From Marinimicrococcus sp033875255 (GTDB taxonomy: Bacteria; Pseudomonadota; Alphaproteobacteria; Geminicoccales; Geminicoccaceae): DNA of 64,000 nucleotides. This document shows, piece after piece, positions 1 to 8,857 of this stretch. The notes beneath the pieces are model-generated. The model worked only from the letters and a program-made list of their open reading frames with translations, was not told the DNA's origin and made no database searches. Location of the stretch: contig JAWZSN010000002.1 of NCBI GenBank assembly GCA_033875255.1, positions 233,283-297,282 of the forward strand, read 5' to 3'. The first letter of the stretch is position 1. Every line of letters starts with the position of its first letter. A program made the position numbers and the translations under genes.

Positions 1-965
1 GCATCGTCCTCTATGTCCTGAGCTCGATCGCCTGCACCTTCGCCGGCACCATCGATCAGCTCCTGGCGATGCGCTTCGCCCAGGGATTCGCGGCCGGCGC
101 CGGCGCCATTCTCGGCCGCGCCATGATCCGCGATCTCTTCGAGGGGCCGCAGATGGCGAGGATCATGTCGCTGGCGCTGGCGGCCTTCGTCACCGCTCCG
201 ATCATCGCACCGTCCATCGGGGCCGCCTTGCTGAGTCTCGGATCGTGGCGGCTGATCTTCGCGCTGCTGACGGTCTATGGCCTGGTGCTGCTGGTGCTCT
301 GCGCGCTGCTGCTGCCCGAGAGCCTACCCCAGCGGAACCCGCACGCCCTGCGCCCGAGCCGCCTGCTCGACGGCTATATCGCCATGGCCCGCAACCGCGC
401 TTCGCTGGTCTTCGGTACCGTCGTCACCTGCGGCTTTTGCGGCCTGACGATCTACCTCACCAATGCCTCGGCCATCTTCATGAGCGCCTATGGCATGACG
501 GCCGGCCAGTTCGGCGTGGTGTTCGCGGTGGTGGCGATGTTCTCGGCCCTGGGCAATCTCGCCAATGCCCGCGTCGTCCGCCATCTGCCGCTGATCCGGG
601 CGATCGGCATCGGTGTCGGCGGGGCGGCTGCCGGCATCGCGCTCAATCTCGCCGTGGCGAGCTTCTGGCAGCCCGAGAGTGGCTGGGCGCTGGTGCCCGG
701 CTTCTGCCTCTTCTTCTTTTTCTTCGGGCTGATCGTCGCCAACGGGACGACCCTCGCCCTGCAGCCGCACCGGCAGATCGCCGGGGCCGCCACCTCGGCG
801 CTCGGGGTGGCGCAGACCGTGGTGCCGGCGACGGCGGCGAGCCTGGTGGCGGCATCCTTCGACGGCACCGCCCGTCCGGCCTTGCTCACCACGGTGCTGC
901 TGCTCGCGGCGGGCGGCGGCGTCGTGGCGATGCACTGCCGCAGGCAGGCCGAGCGCGCCGGCTGA
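1..965 (+). CDS. Bcr/CflA-type MFS drug exporter, 5' part missing
   Basis: The reading frame is open to the left edge of the window, so the gene begins outside and only about the last 320 residues are present. The visible protein is a polytopic inner-membrane carrier. Near its start it has the RFAQG...RAMIRDLFEG stretch, which matches the conserved loop of Bcr/CflA major-facilitator drug:proton antiporters. About nine hydrophobic segments follow. The family exports compounds such as bicyclomycin, but the substrate cannot be read from the sequence. It converges on phnN with a 7-base gap, so there is no room for a terminator. The family is fairly sure, the substrate unknown. Confidence 0.8.
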   Translation, partial: IVLYVLSSIACTFAGTIDQLLAMRFAQGFAAGAGAILGRAMIRDLFEGPQMARIMSLALAAFVTAPIIAPSIGAALLSLGSWRLIFALLTVYGLVLLVLCALLLPESLPQRNPHALRPSRLLDGYIAMARNRASLVFGTVVTCGFCGLTIYLTNASAIFMSAYGMTAGQFGVVFAVVAMFSALGNLANARVVRHLPLIRAIGIGVGGAAAGIALNLAVASFWQPESGWALVPGFCLFFFFFGLIVANGTTLALQPHRQIAGAATSALGVAQTVVPATAASLVAASFDGTARPALLTTVLLLAAGGGVVAMHCRRQAERAG

Positions 966-972
966 AGGCGGC

Positions 973-1542
973 TCAGGCGGCGAGGGGCTCGCGCAGCAGC
1001 GCCACGCAACGCTCGATCGCGGTCTCGAGCGGGCCGTCATTGATCAGGGTGACCACGTCGGACCCCGCCAGCTCATAGCGCCCGCCACGCGCCAGGCGGG
1101 CCTCGATGTCGGCCGCGTCCTCGCGGCCGCGGCTGGCGAGCCGGGCGGCGAGGACGGCGGGCGGCGCCGTCACCACCAGCACGCGCAGCGGCTGGAACAG
1201 GCGGCGCGCCTCGTCGATCACCGCGCGGCTGACATTGACCACCACCGAGCGGCCGGTGGCCAGGTCCTGGGCAATCGAGGCGGGCACGCCGTAGGCAAGG
1301 CCGTGGGCGCGCCAGGACAGGGCAAAGGCGCCCGCCGCCTCCATTCGCGCGAAGGTCTCGTCGCAAAGGGGAAGATGGTCCTCGCCGCCGGCCTCGGCCG
1401 GGCGGGTCACGAAGCGGCGCGGGAACTCGATGGAACGCGTCTCGGCAAGCTGCCTTCGGGCCCCGTCGATCACGCTGTCCTTGCCGGCCCCGCTGGGGCC
1501 CACCACGAGGAAAAGCACGCCGCGCATCTGATCAGCCACCAT
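973..1542 (-). CDS. phnN: Ribose 1,5-bisphosphate phosphokinase PhnN
   Basis: PhnN phosphorylates ribose 1,5-bisphosphate to PRPP, the last step that returns the ribose made during C-P lyase breakdown of phosphonates. The roughly 189-residue length fits the family. A P-loop GPSGAGKD lies near residue 16, followed by the guanylate-kinase-like FPRRFVTRPA stretch. The ATG at 1542 lies inside the end of the upstream transferase gene (11-base overlap). A TTG at 1551 has a better placed GAGGA, and an ATG at 1527 is also possible. It is the last gene of the phn operon. No C-P lyase core gene is in the window. Confidence 0.85.
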   Translation of the reverse strand: MVADQMRGVLFLVVGPSGAGKDSVIDGARRQLAETRSIEFPRRFVTRPAEAGGEDHLPLCDETFARMEAAGAFALSWRAHGLAYGVPASIAQDLATGRSVVVNVSRAVIDEARRLFQPLRVLVVTAPPAVLAARLASRGREDAADIEARLARGGRYELAGSDVVTLINDGPLETAIERCVALLREPLAA

Positions 1543-2200
1543 GTCGTTCAAGAAATTCCTCGACGCAAAGCGAGCGGAAATCGGCCAGCGCCTGGCCCAC
1601 CCGCTCGTGCGGCCAGTCCCACCAGGCGAGCGCCTGCAGCCGCTCGGCCACGCGCTCGTCGAAGCGGCGGCGGATCGGCCGGGCAGGGTTGCCGGCGACG
1701 ATCGTATAGGGTGCCACGTCGCGGGTCACCACCGACCCGGCGCCGATAACCGCGCCGGTGCCGATGCTGCGCCCGGCCAGGACGACGGCGCCGTGGCCGA
1801 TCCACACGTCGTGGCCGATGGTAACCTCGTGCTCGCGTCGCCAGGCGAAGAACGCATCCTCGTCCTCGCCAAGCCGGTAGCTGGATGCCCGGTAGAGGAA
1901 GTGGTGCTGGCTGGCCCGCCAGGTCGGATGGTTGCCCGGATTGATACGGGTGGCGGCGGCGATCGAGCAGAACCGGCCGATCGTGCTGTAGATGATGTCG
2001 GCGTCCTGGACCACGTAGCTGTAGCCGCCCATCGCGCTCTCGGCGACGCGCGTGCGTGCGCCCACCGCGGTCCACGGGCCGAATCTGGCGTCGCGGATCC
2101 CGGCCGTGGGGTGGATCGACGGGCCGTCGGCGCTCAGCGGCGGCTGGCCGGGATCGCCGGCGGGTGCGTGGCGGGCGATGTGGCGCAGGTCTTCGGTCAT
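1532..2200 (-). CDS. Phosphonate-cluster hexapeptide-repeat acyltransferase
   Basis: This 222-residue protein has the left-handed beta-helix hexapeptide pattern of trimeric acetyltransferases, including IGHDVWIGHGAVV and IGAGSVVTRDVAPYTIVAGNPA. It therefore belongs to the CatB/Vat-like branch that accepts acetyl-CoA. Members of this family recur inside phn operons (the phosphonate-metabolism hexapeptide transferase family), and their substrate is unsettled. Modification or detoxification of an aminophosphonate or of a C-P lyase intermediate is a guess. The ATG overlaps the stop of the upstream permease as ATGA, so translation is coupled. The frame stays open upstream, but that stretch is only the shadow of phnE. 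Confidence 0.82.
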   Translation of the reverse strand: MTEDLRHIARHAPAGDPGQPPLSADGPSIHPTAGIRDARFGPWTAVGARTRVAESAMGGYSYVVQDADIIYSTIGRFCSIAAATRINPGNHPTWRASQHHFLYRASSYRLGEDEDAFFAWRREHEVTIGHDVWIGHGAVVLAGRSIGTGAVIGAGSVVTRDVAPYTIVAGNPARPIRRRFDERVAERLQALAWWDWPHERVGQALADFRSLCVEEFLERHGG

Positions 2201-3057
2201 GCGTTGGACGTTCCGATGAAGCGTTCGCGGATCTTGCGCGAGAGGAAGTCGATCACCGCCACGGTGACCAGGATGAGCACGATGATGAAGCAGGCCTGAT
2301 CCCAGTACTGCACGCGGATGCGGTCGGAGAGCTGCAGGCCGATGCCGCCGGCGCCCACGACGCCCAGGACCGTGGCCGAGCGGGTATTGCTCTCGAAGAA
2401 ATAGAGCGCTTGGGAGAGGAACACCGGCAGAACCTGGGGCAGGGCGCCGAAGCGCAGCTCCTGCAGGGCGCCAGCGCCGGTCGCCCGCACGCCCTCCATG
2501 GGCTTGCGGTCGACATTCTCGACCGCCTCGGCATAGAGCTTGCCCAGCGTGCCGGTGTCGCTGGTCATGATGGCGAGCACGCCGGCCAGCGGGCCGAGCC
2601 CCACGGCGCGGACGAAGACCAGCGCCCAGACCAGTGTGTCGATGCCGCGCAGCAGGTCGAACAGGCGCCGGACGGGCCAGCGCAGCAGCTTTACCCCGTT
2701 GACGTTGCGCGCGCCCAGAAAGCCCAGCGGAACCGCCACGAGGGCCGCCACCAGCGTGCCGAGGAAGGCCATCGCCAGGGTCTGTGCCAGGCCCTCGAAG
2801 ATCCCGGCATAGTCCCAGCTCGCCATGTCCTTCCAGACCACCATCTGGCGCAGCACCACCGCCATCTTGTCGAGCCCGCCGAAGACACGCGCGGGCGTGA
2901 TCTCGAAGAGCCAGCAGCTCCAGGCGAGGTAGGCGGCGAGGACGAGGAGGGCGATCTGAAAGCGGCGCTTGCGGCGCGCTGCAGCGGCGAAGACCTCGGG
3001 ATGGCGCTCCCGGGCCGCGGGGACGGCCGCCCCGGCGGCGGCGATGGTCATGCTCAT
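2197..3057 (-). CDS. phnE: Phosphonate ABC transporter permease PhnE (second copy)
   Basis: This 286-residue inner-membrane permease has about six hydrophobic segments. Its binding-protein-dependent transport loop carries TGAGALQELRFGALPQVLP, the EAA-type motif that contacts the ATPase PhnC. The C-terminal GVVGAGGIGLQL is typical of PhnE. It overlaps both neighbours by ATGA, so the two permeases and the transferase are translationally coupled. With the adjacent paralogue it probably forms a heterodimeric channel, as in rhizobial phnCDE1E2 systems. The start is the ATG that overlaps the stop of the first phnE. Confidence 0.92.
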   Translation of the reverse strand: MSMTIAAAGAAVPAARERHPEVFAAAARRKRRFQIALLVLAAYLAWSCWLFEITPARVFGGLDKMAVVLRQMVVWKDMASWDYAGIFEGLAQTLAMAFLGTLVAALVAVPLGFLGARNVNGVKLLRWPVRRLFDLLRGIDTLVWALVFVRAVGLGPLAGVLAIMTSDTGTLGKLYAEAVENVDRKPMEGVRATGAGALQELRFGALPQVLPVFLSQALYFFESNTRSATVLGVVGAGGIGLQLSDRIRVQYWDQACFIIVLILVTVAVIDFLSRKIRERFIGTSNA

Positions 3058-3953
3058 GCCAGGCTCTCCTTGCCGATCGCACCTTGCCTGAGCCGGTCCG
3101 AGAGATGGTCGACGGCCATGACCGTCAGCACCACGAGAAGGAGGATGGCGCTCACCTCCTCGTAGAAGTTGAAGGAGATGACGTAATAGAGCTCCTGCCC
3201 GATGCCGCCGGCGCCGACGAAGCCGATGATCGCCGAGGAGCGGATGTTGATCTCGAAGCGCAGCAGGGCGTAGCTCAGGAAGTTGGGCAGCACCTGGGGC
3301 AGGATGCCGTAGCGCATCTCGTCGAACCACGAGCCGCCGGCCGCGCGCACGCCCTCCACCGGGCGCAGCGAGGCATTCTCGACCACCTCGGAGAAGAGCT
3401 TGGCCAAGGCGCCGGAGGTGTGGATCGCGATGGCGGTGATCCCGGCCAGGGGGCCGATGCCGAAGGCCCAGACGAAGAGCAGCGCGTAGACGATCTCGGG
3501 CACCGCCCGCTGCAGCTCGGTGATCCGCCGTGCGGCCACGGCGATCCATCTTCCCGGAGCGACATTGCGGCTCGCCGGAAAGCACAGCAGGAAGCCGCCG
3601 GCAAAGCCCAGCAGCGTGCCCAGCAGCGCCATGTTCACCGTCTCGAACAGGAGCTGCAGATAGTTGGGCAGGTTGAAATACCAGTAGGCCAGCGAGCCTT
3701 CGGCCTTGCTGTCGGCGAACAGCACCGCCGGATCGAGGGTCGGCAGGGTATCGTATAGATAGCTGCCGATCCGCGGCAGGCCGGCTGCCAGCCGGTCCGG
3801 CAGGAAGCGCGTGAAGTCGATCGACAAGGCTAGCGCTACCAGGAACACGGCGCCGAAGATCAGCGTCTGGCGCTGCCTTTGGCGTCGCAGCTGGTCGAGA
3901 TCGGCGCGCACCCGGTCGATCGGGCCGCTGCCGCGGTCTGCGCCGGTGGGCAT
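3054..3953 (-). CDS. phnE: Phosphonate ABC transporter permease PhnE (first copy)
   Basis: This 299-residue permease is the partner of the next gene. After a polar N-terminus it has a membrane segment near residues 33-50 and then a longer periplasmic stretch. The permease core follows, with AAGGSWFDEMRYGILPQVLP as the ATPase-contacting loop and FVGAGGIGQELYY near the end. The two PhnE copies share this plan but are clearly diverged, which suggests an old duplication and an obligate pair. It lies 78 bases downstream of phnD in the same direction and overlaps the next gene by ATGA. Confidence 0.92.
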   Translation of the reverse strand: MPTGADRGSGPIDRVRADLDQLRRQRQRQTLIFGAVFLVALALSIDFTRFLPDRLAAGLPRIGSYLYDTLPTLDPAVLFADSKAEGSLAYWYFNLPNYLQLLFETVNMALLGTLLGFAGGFLLCFPASRNVAPGRWIAVAARRITELQRAVPEIVYALLFVWAFGIGPLAGITAIAIHTSGALAKLFSEVVENASLRPVEGVRAAGGSWFDEMRYGILPQVLPNFLSYALLRFEINIRSSAIIGFVGAGGIGQELYYVISFNFYEEVSAILLLVVLTVMAVDHLSDRLRQGAIGKESLA

Positions 3954-4031
3954 GGGGCGAGATCCGTCCTGCTCATGACGAGCGAGAGCCGCCTGGCGGC
4001 GGCTCTCGGCGGAAAGGGCGTAAGGAGAGGC

Positions 4032-4970
4032 TCAGCCGCGGCGGGAGCTCGCCGCCTCCTCGCGCATCCGCACGATGATGTCGTAAAAGCTGTGGTCGAC
4101 CGGCACGAAGCCCTCGCCCTCACCGCCCTGGGTCGCCTTGAAACAGGCATAGTCCTTCACGGGCAGGTCGAGCAGGAACTGCTTGTAGCGATCCTTGAAC
4201 GCCTGGGGCAGATCCTTGCGGATCACCTCGGGGCCGTTGGGGATCAGCTCGGAGGTCCACACGATGCGCACGTCACTCATGTCGAGCGCGCCCTTGTCGA
4301 CCATCTTCCTGAGATTGCCGTTGGAGTAGCCCTCGCCTACCTCGCCGACGCCCGAGGTCCAGGTCACGGCGGCGTCGTACTGCTTGTTGAGCAGGGCGAC
4401 GATCCCCTGCTCGTGGCCGCCAGCAAAGCCGGTGCGGCCGAAAAAGCTCTTCGGGTCGTAGCCCTTGTCCTTGAGCTCGAAGGACGGGACCAGGTAGCCC
4501 GAGGTCGAGTTGGGATCGGCGAAGGCCAGCGACTGGCCCTTGAGCTCGTCTAGGCTCATCCAGGGCGTGTCGGCGCGGACCAGCATCACCGAGTGGTAGC
4601 CGGTGCTGCCGTCGACCTGCTTGACCGTGACCAGCGGCTCGACCGCCTCGGGGTCCTGAAGGTAGATGCCGGCATAGCCGGACGCACCCAGGCCGGCGAC
4701 CTCGAGCTGGTCGGCGATCAGGCCCTGCATCACCCCGGCATAGTCGGCCGCCGGGTACAGCTCGACGGGCACACCGAACTCGGCCTCCAGCTTGTCCTTG
4801 AAGCAGGTGTAGTTGGTGAGCCGGTCGGCCTCGTTCTCGCCGCCCAGGATGCCCACGCGGATCTTGGGGACCTCGCTTTTCCACGCGTCGTCGGCCACGG
4901 CATGGCCGGCGGCTGCGGAAAGGACGAGGGCGAGCGCGGCAGCGCCCAGGAGGTGTCGTCGGTTCAGCAT
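4032..4970 (-). CDS. phnD: Phosphonate-binding periplasmic protein PhnD
   Basis: PhnD captures phosphonates (or phosphite or phosphate esters) in the periplasm and hands them to PhnE. The 312-residue protein has a signal peptide that probably ends after AGHAVA (about residue 26). The mature part has the PhnD/SsuA-like fold signature, with IRVGILGGENEADRL at its start, then GASGYAGIYL and FADPNSTSGYLVPSF, the usual ligand-binding segments. It sits between phnC and the permeases, as expected of phnCDE order. The exact ligand cannot be told from the sequence. Confidence 0.92.
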   Translation of the reverse strand: MLNRRHLLGAAALALVLSAAAGHAVADDAWKSEVPKIRVGILGGENEADRLTNYTCFKDKLEAEFGVPVELYPAADYAGVMQGLIADQLEVAGLGASGYAGIYLQDPEAVEPLVTVKQVDGSTGYHSVMLVRADTPWMSLDELKGQSLAFADPNSTSGYLVPSFELKDKGYDPKSFFGRTGFAGGHEQGIVALLNKQYDAAVTWTSGVGEVGEGYSNGNLRKMVDKGALDMSDVRIVWTSELIPNGPEVIRKDLPQAFKDRYKQFLLDLPVKDYACFKATQGGEGEGFVPVDHSFYDIIVRMREEAASSRRG

Positions 4971-5009
4971 GATGCTTCGGTCCTGCGATGGATCGGGGGA
5001 AGGGGGTGT

Positions 5010-5828
5010 TCAGGCGGCCGGGGCAAGGGCGGGGGCGCGCTCGACGGCCGGGGCGAGGGAGGTCGAGGTCATCGCTTCGTGGAACGCCTCGTCGAAGGCC
5101 ACGCCGTAGATCTCGCGGGCCTGCTGGTCGCTCAGCGCTGCGGCGGGCCCGTCGAACACCACGCGACCCTGCCGCATGCCGACGATGCGGTCGCAATAGG
5201 CGCGCGCGGTGTCGAGGGTGTGGAGGTTGCAGAGCACGGTGATGCCATGCTCGCGGTTGATGCGGCGCAGCGCCTCCATGACGGTCTGGGCGTTGCGCGG
5301 GTCGAGCGAGGCGATGGGCTCGTCGGCCAGCAGGATCTCGGGCTCCTGGAGCAGCGCCTTGGCGATGGCGACGCGCTGCTGCTGACCGCCCGAGAGGGTG
5401 TCGGCGCGCTGCAGGGCGGTCTGCGCCAGGCCCAGATGGTCGAGCGCCTCGAGCGCCATGGTCCGCTCGGCGTCGCTGAAGCGGCCGAGCATCGAGGTGG
5501 CGAAGCCGTGCTTGTTGAGGCGCCCGAGCAGCACATTGGTGAGCACGTCGAGGCGCCCCACCAGGTTGAACTGCTGGAAGATCATGGCGCAGCGCGCCCG
5601 CCAGGCCATCAGCGCCCGGCCACGCAGGGCGCTCACCTCCAGACCCTGGCAGACGATCCGGCCGTCGGTCGGGTCCGACAGGCGGTTGACCAGCCGCAGC
5701 ATGGTCGACTTGCCGGCACCCGAGGCGCCGATCACGCCGACCATCTGGCCGGGCTCGAAGGAAAGCGACACGCCGTCGACGGCGCGCACGCCCTGAAAGC
5801 TCTTGGTCAGATGGTCGAGAGTGAGCAT
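5010..5828 (-). CDS. phnC: Phosphonate ABC transporter ATPase PhnC
   Basis: This is the cytoplasmic ATPase that powers phosphonate import. It has 272 residues with Walker A GASGAGKST at 34-42, the signature LSGGQ at 145-149 and Walker B ILLADE at 165-170, all intact. It is the first gene of the phn operon, and a Pho box lies about 75-90 bases upstream of its ATG. The residues after about 255 form an Ala/Pro-rich tail. Gene order and the Pho box favour the phosphonate assignment over other small ABC ATPases. Confidence 0.92.
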   Translation of the reverse strand: MLTLDHLTKSFQGVRAVDGVSLSFEPGQMVGVIGASGAGKSTMLRLVNRLSDPTDGRIVCQGLEVSALRGRALMAWRARCAMIFQQFNLVGRLDVLTNVLLGRLNKHGFATSMLGRFSDAERTMALEALDHLGLAQTALQRADTLSGGQQQRVAIAKALLQEPEILLADEPIASLDPRNAQTVMEALRRINREHGITVLCNLHTLDTARAYCDRIVGMRQGRVVFDGPAAALSDQQAREIYGVAFDEAFHEAMTSTSLAPAVERAPALAPAA

Positions 5829-5880
5829 GCGGCACCGTCACCTGCTGTTCTGGCGGACGGTCGGAGGGTAGGAGCGCGCT

Positions 5881-5920
5881 TTGACAGCAGAGCGGCGGTG
5901 CGATGACAGCGCCATGACGG
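5881..5920 (-). promoter_or_regulatory. Pho box (PhoB site) upstream of phnC
   Basis: On the minus strand two 7-base half-sites, CCGTCAT (5920-5914) and CTGTCAT (5909-5903), are separated by the 4-base GGCG. This is the 11-base period of PhoB-binding Pho boxes (consensus CTGTCAT-N4-CTGTCAT). A further CTGTCAA at 5887-5881 sits exactly two periods downstream, with a degenerate unit between. The site faces phnC, so the operon is probably induced by phosphate starvation. PhoB control is known for phn genes in other proteobacteria. The match here is by eye. Confidence 0.75.
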
Positions 5921-5998
5921 CGCCGTTGCACAGGCGCGGCTTGTTGGGCTTTTGCACTTCGTCTACAGAATGCAGCACTTCGGATCAGGGAGAACAAG

Positions 5999-7000
5999 AT
6001 GCGACGGATCGCTCTAGCCGCTGCGGTGTCGGTCGTCGTGCTGGGCCAGTCGGTTGCCGGCATGGCCGCAACCACGCTGCGCTTCGCGCACGCCAACAAC
6101 ACCGGCGAGATCGCCACCGACCTCTATGCCGACTTCGCCCGCAGGGTCGGCGAACGCTCGAACGGCGAGCTCACCATCCAGGTGTTTCCAGGCGAGCAGC
6201 TCGGCAAGGAGGTCGAGCTGCTCCAGCAGGCGAAGGCGGGTGCGATCGATATCACCGCCTCCTCGATGCCCACCGCGAGCACGCTGGTGCCCTCCCTCGA
6301 GATGCCGAGCGCGCCCTTCCTGTGGCGCGACTGGAACGAGGCGCAGGCCATCATTCTCTCGGACGCCATGCAGCCCGCGTTCGACGAGCTGGCCGAGCAG
6401 CACAACATCGTGCCGCTGACCAAGATCTGGTACTGGGGCTGGAGGAACTTCACGTTCCTGGAGACCGAGGTCCGCGAGCCCTCGGACATGGTCGACCTCA
6501 AGCTGCGCGTTCCCGAGGCGCCGGTGTGGGTCGAGATGGTGCGCGCCTTTGGTGGCGCGCCCACGCCCATTCCCTTCGGCGAGGTCTACTCGGCCCTGCA
6601 GCAAAAGGTCGTGGACGGGCAGGAGAATCCGATCCCGACCATCTACTCGCGCAAGTTCTACGAGGTGCAGGGCGTGCTCTCGATGACGCGCCACATGCTC
6701 CAGAACAACATGATCCTCATGAACCAGGCGTCGTTCGACCGCCTGTCGCCGGAGCTGCAGAGGATCCTGCTCGAGGAGGCGCAGAAGGCCTCGGCGCTCA
6801 ACACCTTCATCCAGCAGGGCCGCGAGACGGCGATGCTCGAGGACATCCGCGCCTCGGGCCGGGTGACCATCATCGACCAGCCCGACCGCGAGGCCTTCGG
6901 CGCGCTGATGCAGGACGCCTACCCCAAGATGGCCGAGCGCTGGGGGCAGGAGAACTTCAAGCGGCTGCAGGAGGCGGTGGCGGCGCTGCGCGCCCGCTGA
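5999..7000 (+). CDS. dctP: TRAP transporter substrate-binding protein (DctP family)
   Basis: This periplasmic solute receptor belongs to a tripartite ATP-independent (sodium-driven) transporter, usually for carboxylates or sugar acids. It has 333 residues. The signal peptide is about 1-24 (ending in VAGMAA), followed by LRFAHANNTGEIATD and FPGEQLGKEVELLQQ. The family helix stretch LKLRVPEAPVWVEM contains the arginine that normally pairs with the ligand carboxylate. The ATG is preceded by AGGGAG at a good distance. dctQ, dctM and a sugar-acid dehydratase-like gene follow, so the ligand is likely the substrate of that enzyme. Confidence 0.9.
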   Translation: MRRIALAAAVSVVVLGQSVAGMAATTLRFAHANNTGEIATDLYADFARRVGERSNGELTIQVFPGEQLGKEVELLQQAKAGAIDITASSMPTASTLVPSLEMPSAPFLWRDWNEAQAIILSDAMQPAFDELAEQHNIVPLTKIWYWGWRNFTFLETEVREPSDMVDLKLRVPEAPVWVEMVRAFGGAPTPIPFGEVYSALQQKVVDGQENPIPTIYSRKFYEVQGVLSMTRHMLQNNMILMNQASFDRLSPELQRILLEEAQKASALNTFIQQGRETAMLEDIRASGRVTIIDQPDREAFGALMQDAYPKMAERWGQENFKRLQEAVAALRAR

Positions 7001-7036
7001 TCGCCGGCTGACGAGGTCCGGAGGAGGGGAGGCGGC

Positions 7037-7552
7037 GTGACGCGACTGCTGAGAGCGCTCGACGATGCGGTGGGCCGGCTGGAGGATATCTTCATCGCCG
7101 TGACGATGGCGGTCCTGATGGGTCTCCTCTTCGCCAACGTGGTGTTCCGCTACGTCTTCGGCAGCCCGATCACCTGGACCGAGGAGGTGGTCGTGGCGAT
7201 CTTCTCCTGGATGGTGTTCGTCGGCGCCAGCGCTGCCTTCCGCGCGCATCTGCATCTGCGCATCGACCTCGTCGTACGGCTGCTGCAGGGCGTCGTCCGC
7301 AAGGTGGTGGCGGCGCTGGCGGCGGCCGTGCTGGTGGCGGTGATCGGCGTGGTCGGCTGGTTCGGCGCCGCCTACGCCCAGTTCGTCGCCGGCAATCTCA
7401 CGCCGATGCTGGGCTTCTCGCCCGCCTGGATCTATGCGGCCGTGCCGGTCGGTATGGCGCTGAGCCTCGTGCACCTGCTCCGCCAGATCATCGAGGAGGG
7501 GCCGGACAAGGCGCTCGCCTCGGTGATCGAGACTGCCGAGGTCGAGTCTTGA
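7037..7552 (+). CDS. dctQ: TRAP transporter small membrane subunit (DctQ)
   Basis: This 171-residue protein has four hydrophobic segments. The hallmark VVFRYVFGSPITWTEEVV near residues 35-52 is the conserved NVVxRYxF...WxEE signature of DctQ. It packs against the large permease DctM in the inner membrane. The start is a GTG behind GGAGGGGAGG. Its end overlaps the dctM start by four bases (TTGA), so the pair is translationally coupled. Confidence 0.88.
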   Translation: MTRLLRALDDAVGRLEDIFIAVTMAVLMGLLFANVVFRYVFGSPITWTEEVVVAIFSWMVFVGASAAFRAHLHLRIDLVVRLLQGVVRKVVAALAAAVLVAVIGVVGWFGAAYAQFVAGNLTPMLGFSPAWIYAAVPVGMALSLVHLLRQIIEEGPDKALASVIETAEVES

Positions 7553-8823
7553 CCACGCTCTTTCTGGCTGCCTTCGCCGTTCTTCTCGTCCTGGGCGTGC
7601 CGATCGCCTACGCCATGGTGGCGAGCTCGGTCCTGTTCATCTGGATCGAGAACTTTCCGCTCAGCATCATGGCGCAGCGCTTCGCGTCCGGGGTGCAGAG
7701 CTTCCCGCTGCTCGCCATCCCGCTCTTCATCCTGGCCGGCACGCTGATGAACGAGAGCGGCATCAGCGCCCGGATGTTCAGCTTCACTCGGGCGCTGATC
7801 GGCCACATCTCGGGTGGCCTCGCCTATGTCAACGTGCTGGCCAACACGCTCATGGCCGGAATCTCGGGCTCCTCGCTGGCCGACTGTGCGGCCACCACGC
7901 GGGTCTTCGTGCCGCAGATGGTCAAGGCCGGCTTCGGGCGCGGCTTCAGCGTGTCGCTCACCGCCGCCTCGGCCACGCTGGCACCGCTGATCCCACCCTC
8001 GATCCTGATGGTCGTCTATGGCTGGCAGGCCAATATCTCGATCGGCGACCTGTTCATCGCCGGTGTGCTGCCGGGCCTGTTCGTAGGCCTGGCCCTGCTC
8101 GCCACCTGCGGCGTGATCGCCAGACGGCGCGGCTTCCCGCGCGATGAGGCGTTCTCCGCGGTGCGGCTGTGGCGCGAGTTCAAGGGCGCGTTTTGGGCGC
8201 TGCTCATGCCGGTGCTGGTGGTGGGCGGCTTCCGCGTGGGCGCCTTCACCGCCACGGAGGTGGCGGCCATGGCGGCCGCCTATTCGCTGTTCGTCGGCCT
8301 GTTCATCTACCGCACGCTCTCGATGCGGCAGTTCGTCGACGCGCTGATCGGCACCGGTAAGGAGACCGCGGCGATCTTGATCCTGGTCGCGGCCGCCTCG
8401 CCCTTCGCCTGGCTTTTGGGCCTCAACCAGGCGCCGCAGCAGATGCTGGCGGCGATCTCGTCGATCACCAGCGAGCCCTGGGCGATCCTGCTGATCCTCA
8501 ACGTGCTGCTGCTCGTCCTCGGCATGTTCATGGAGACGCTGGCGATCATCATCATCCTGGTGCCGATCTTGATGCCGCTCCTGCAGGCGGCCGGCGTCGA
8601 CCTCGTGCATTTCGGCATCATCATGATCTTCAACCTCCTGATCGGGCAGCTGACGCCGCCCGTGGGCGTCTTGATGTTCGTCGCCTGCTCTATCTCGCGG
8701 ATTACCCTGGGACAGTTCGTGCGGGCCGGCTGGCCGATCATCCTGGTGATGTTCGGCGCCCTGCTGGTGATCACCTACTGGCCGGGCCTGTCCCTCTATC
8801 TGCCGCGTCTGCTGGCGTACTGA
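7549..8823 (+). CDS. dctM: TRAP transporter large permease (DctM)
   Basis: This 424-residue protein has about twelve membrane segments and is the sodium-coupled transport subunit of the DctM/IT superfamily. Family stretches visible are AGTLMNESGIS near residue 65, GISGSSLADCAA and a second repeat-half signature GQLTPPVGVLMFV near 365. It starts with TTG and overlaps the dctQ stop, which fixes the start well. With dctP and dctQ it completes the transporter, and the enolase-superfamily gene follows 34 bases later. Confidence 0.92.
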   Translation: MTTLFLAAFAVLLVLGVPIAYAMVASSVLFIWIENFPLSIMAQRFASGVQSFPLLAIPLFILAGTLMNESGISARMFSFTRALIGHISGGLAYVNVLANTLMAGISGSSLADCAATTRVFVPQMVKAGFGRGFSVSLTAASATLAPLIPPSILMVVYGWQANISIGDLFIAGVLPGLFVGLALLATCGVIARRRGFPRDEAFSAVRLWREFKGAFWALLMPVLVVGGFRVGAFTATEVAAMAAAYSLFVGLFIYRTLSMRQFVDALIGTGKETAAILILVAAASPFAWLLGLNQAPQQMLAAISSITSEPWAILLILNVLLLVLGMFMETLAIIIILVPILMPLLQAAGVDLVHFGIIMIFNLLIGQLTPPVGVLMFVACSISRITLGQFVRAGWPIILVMFGALLVITYWPGLSLYLPRLLAY

Positions 8824-8857
8824 GGCGCGGGCGCGTCCAACTCCCGAAGGAACGACG

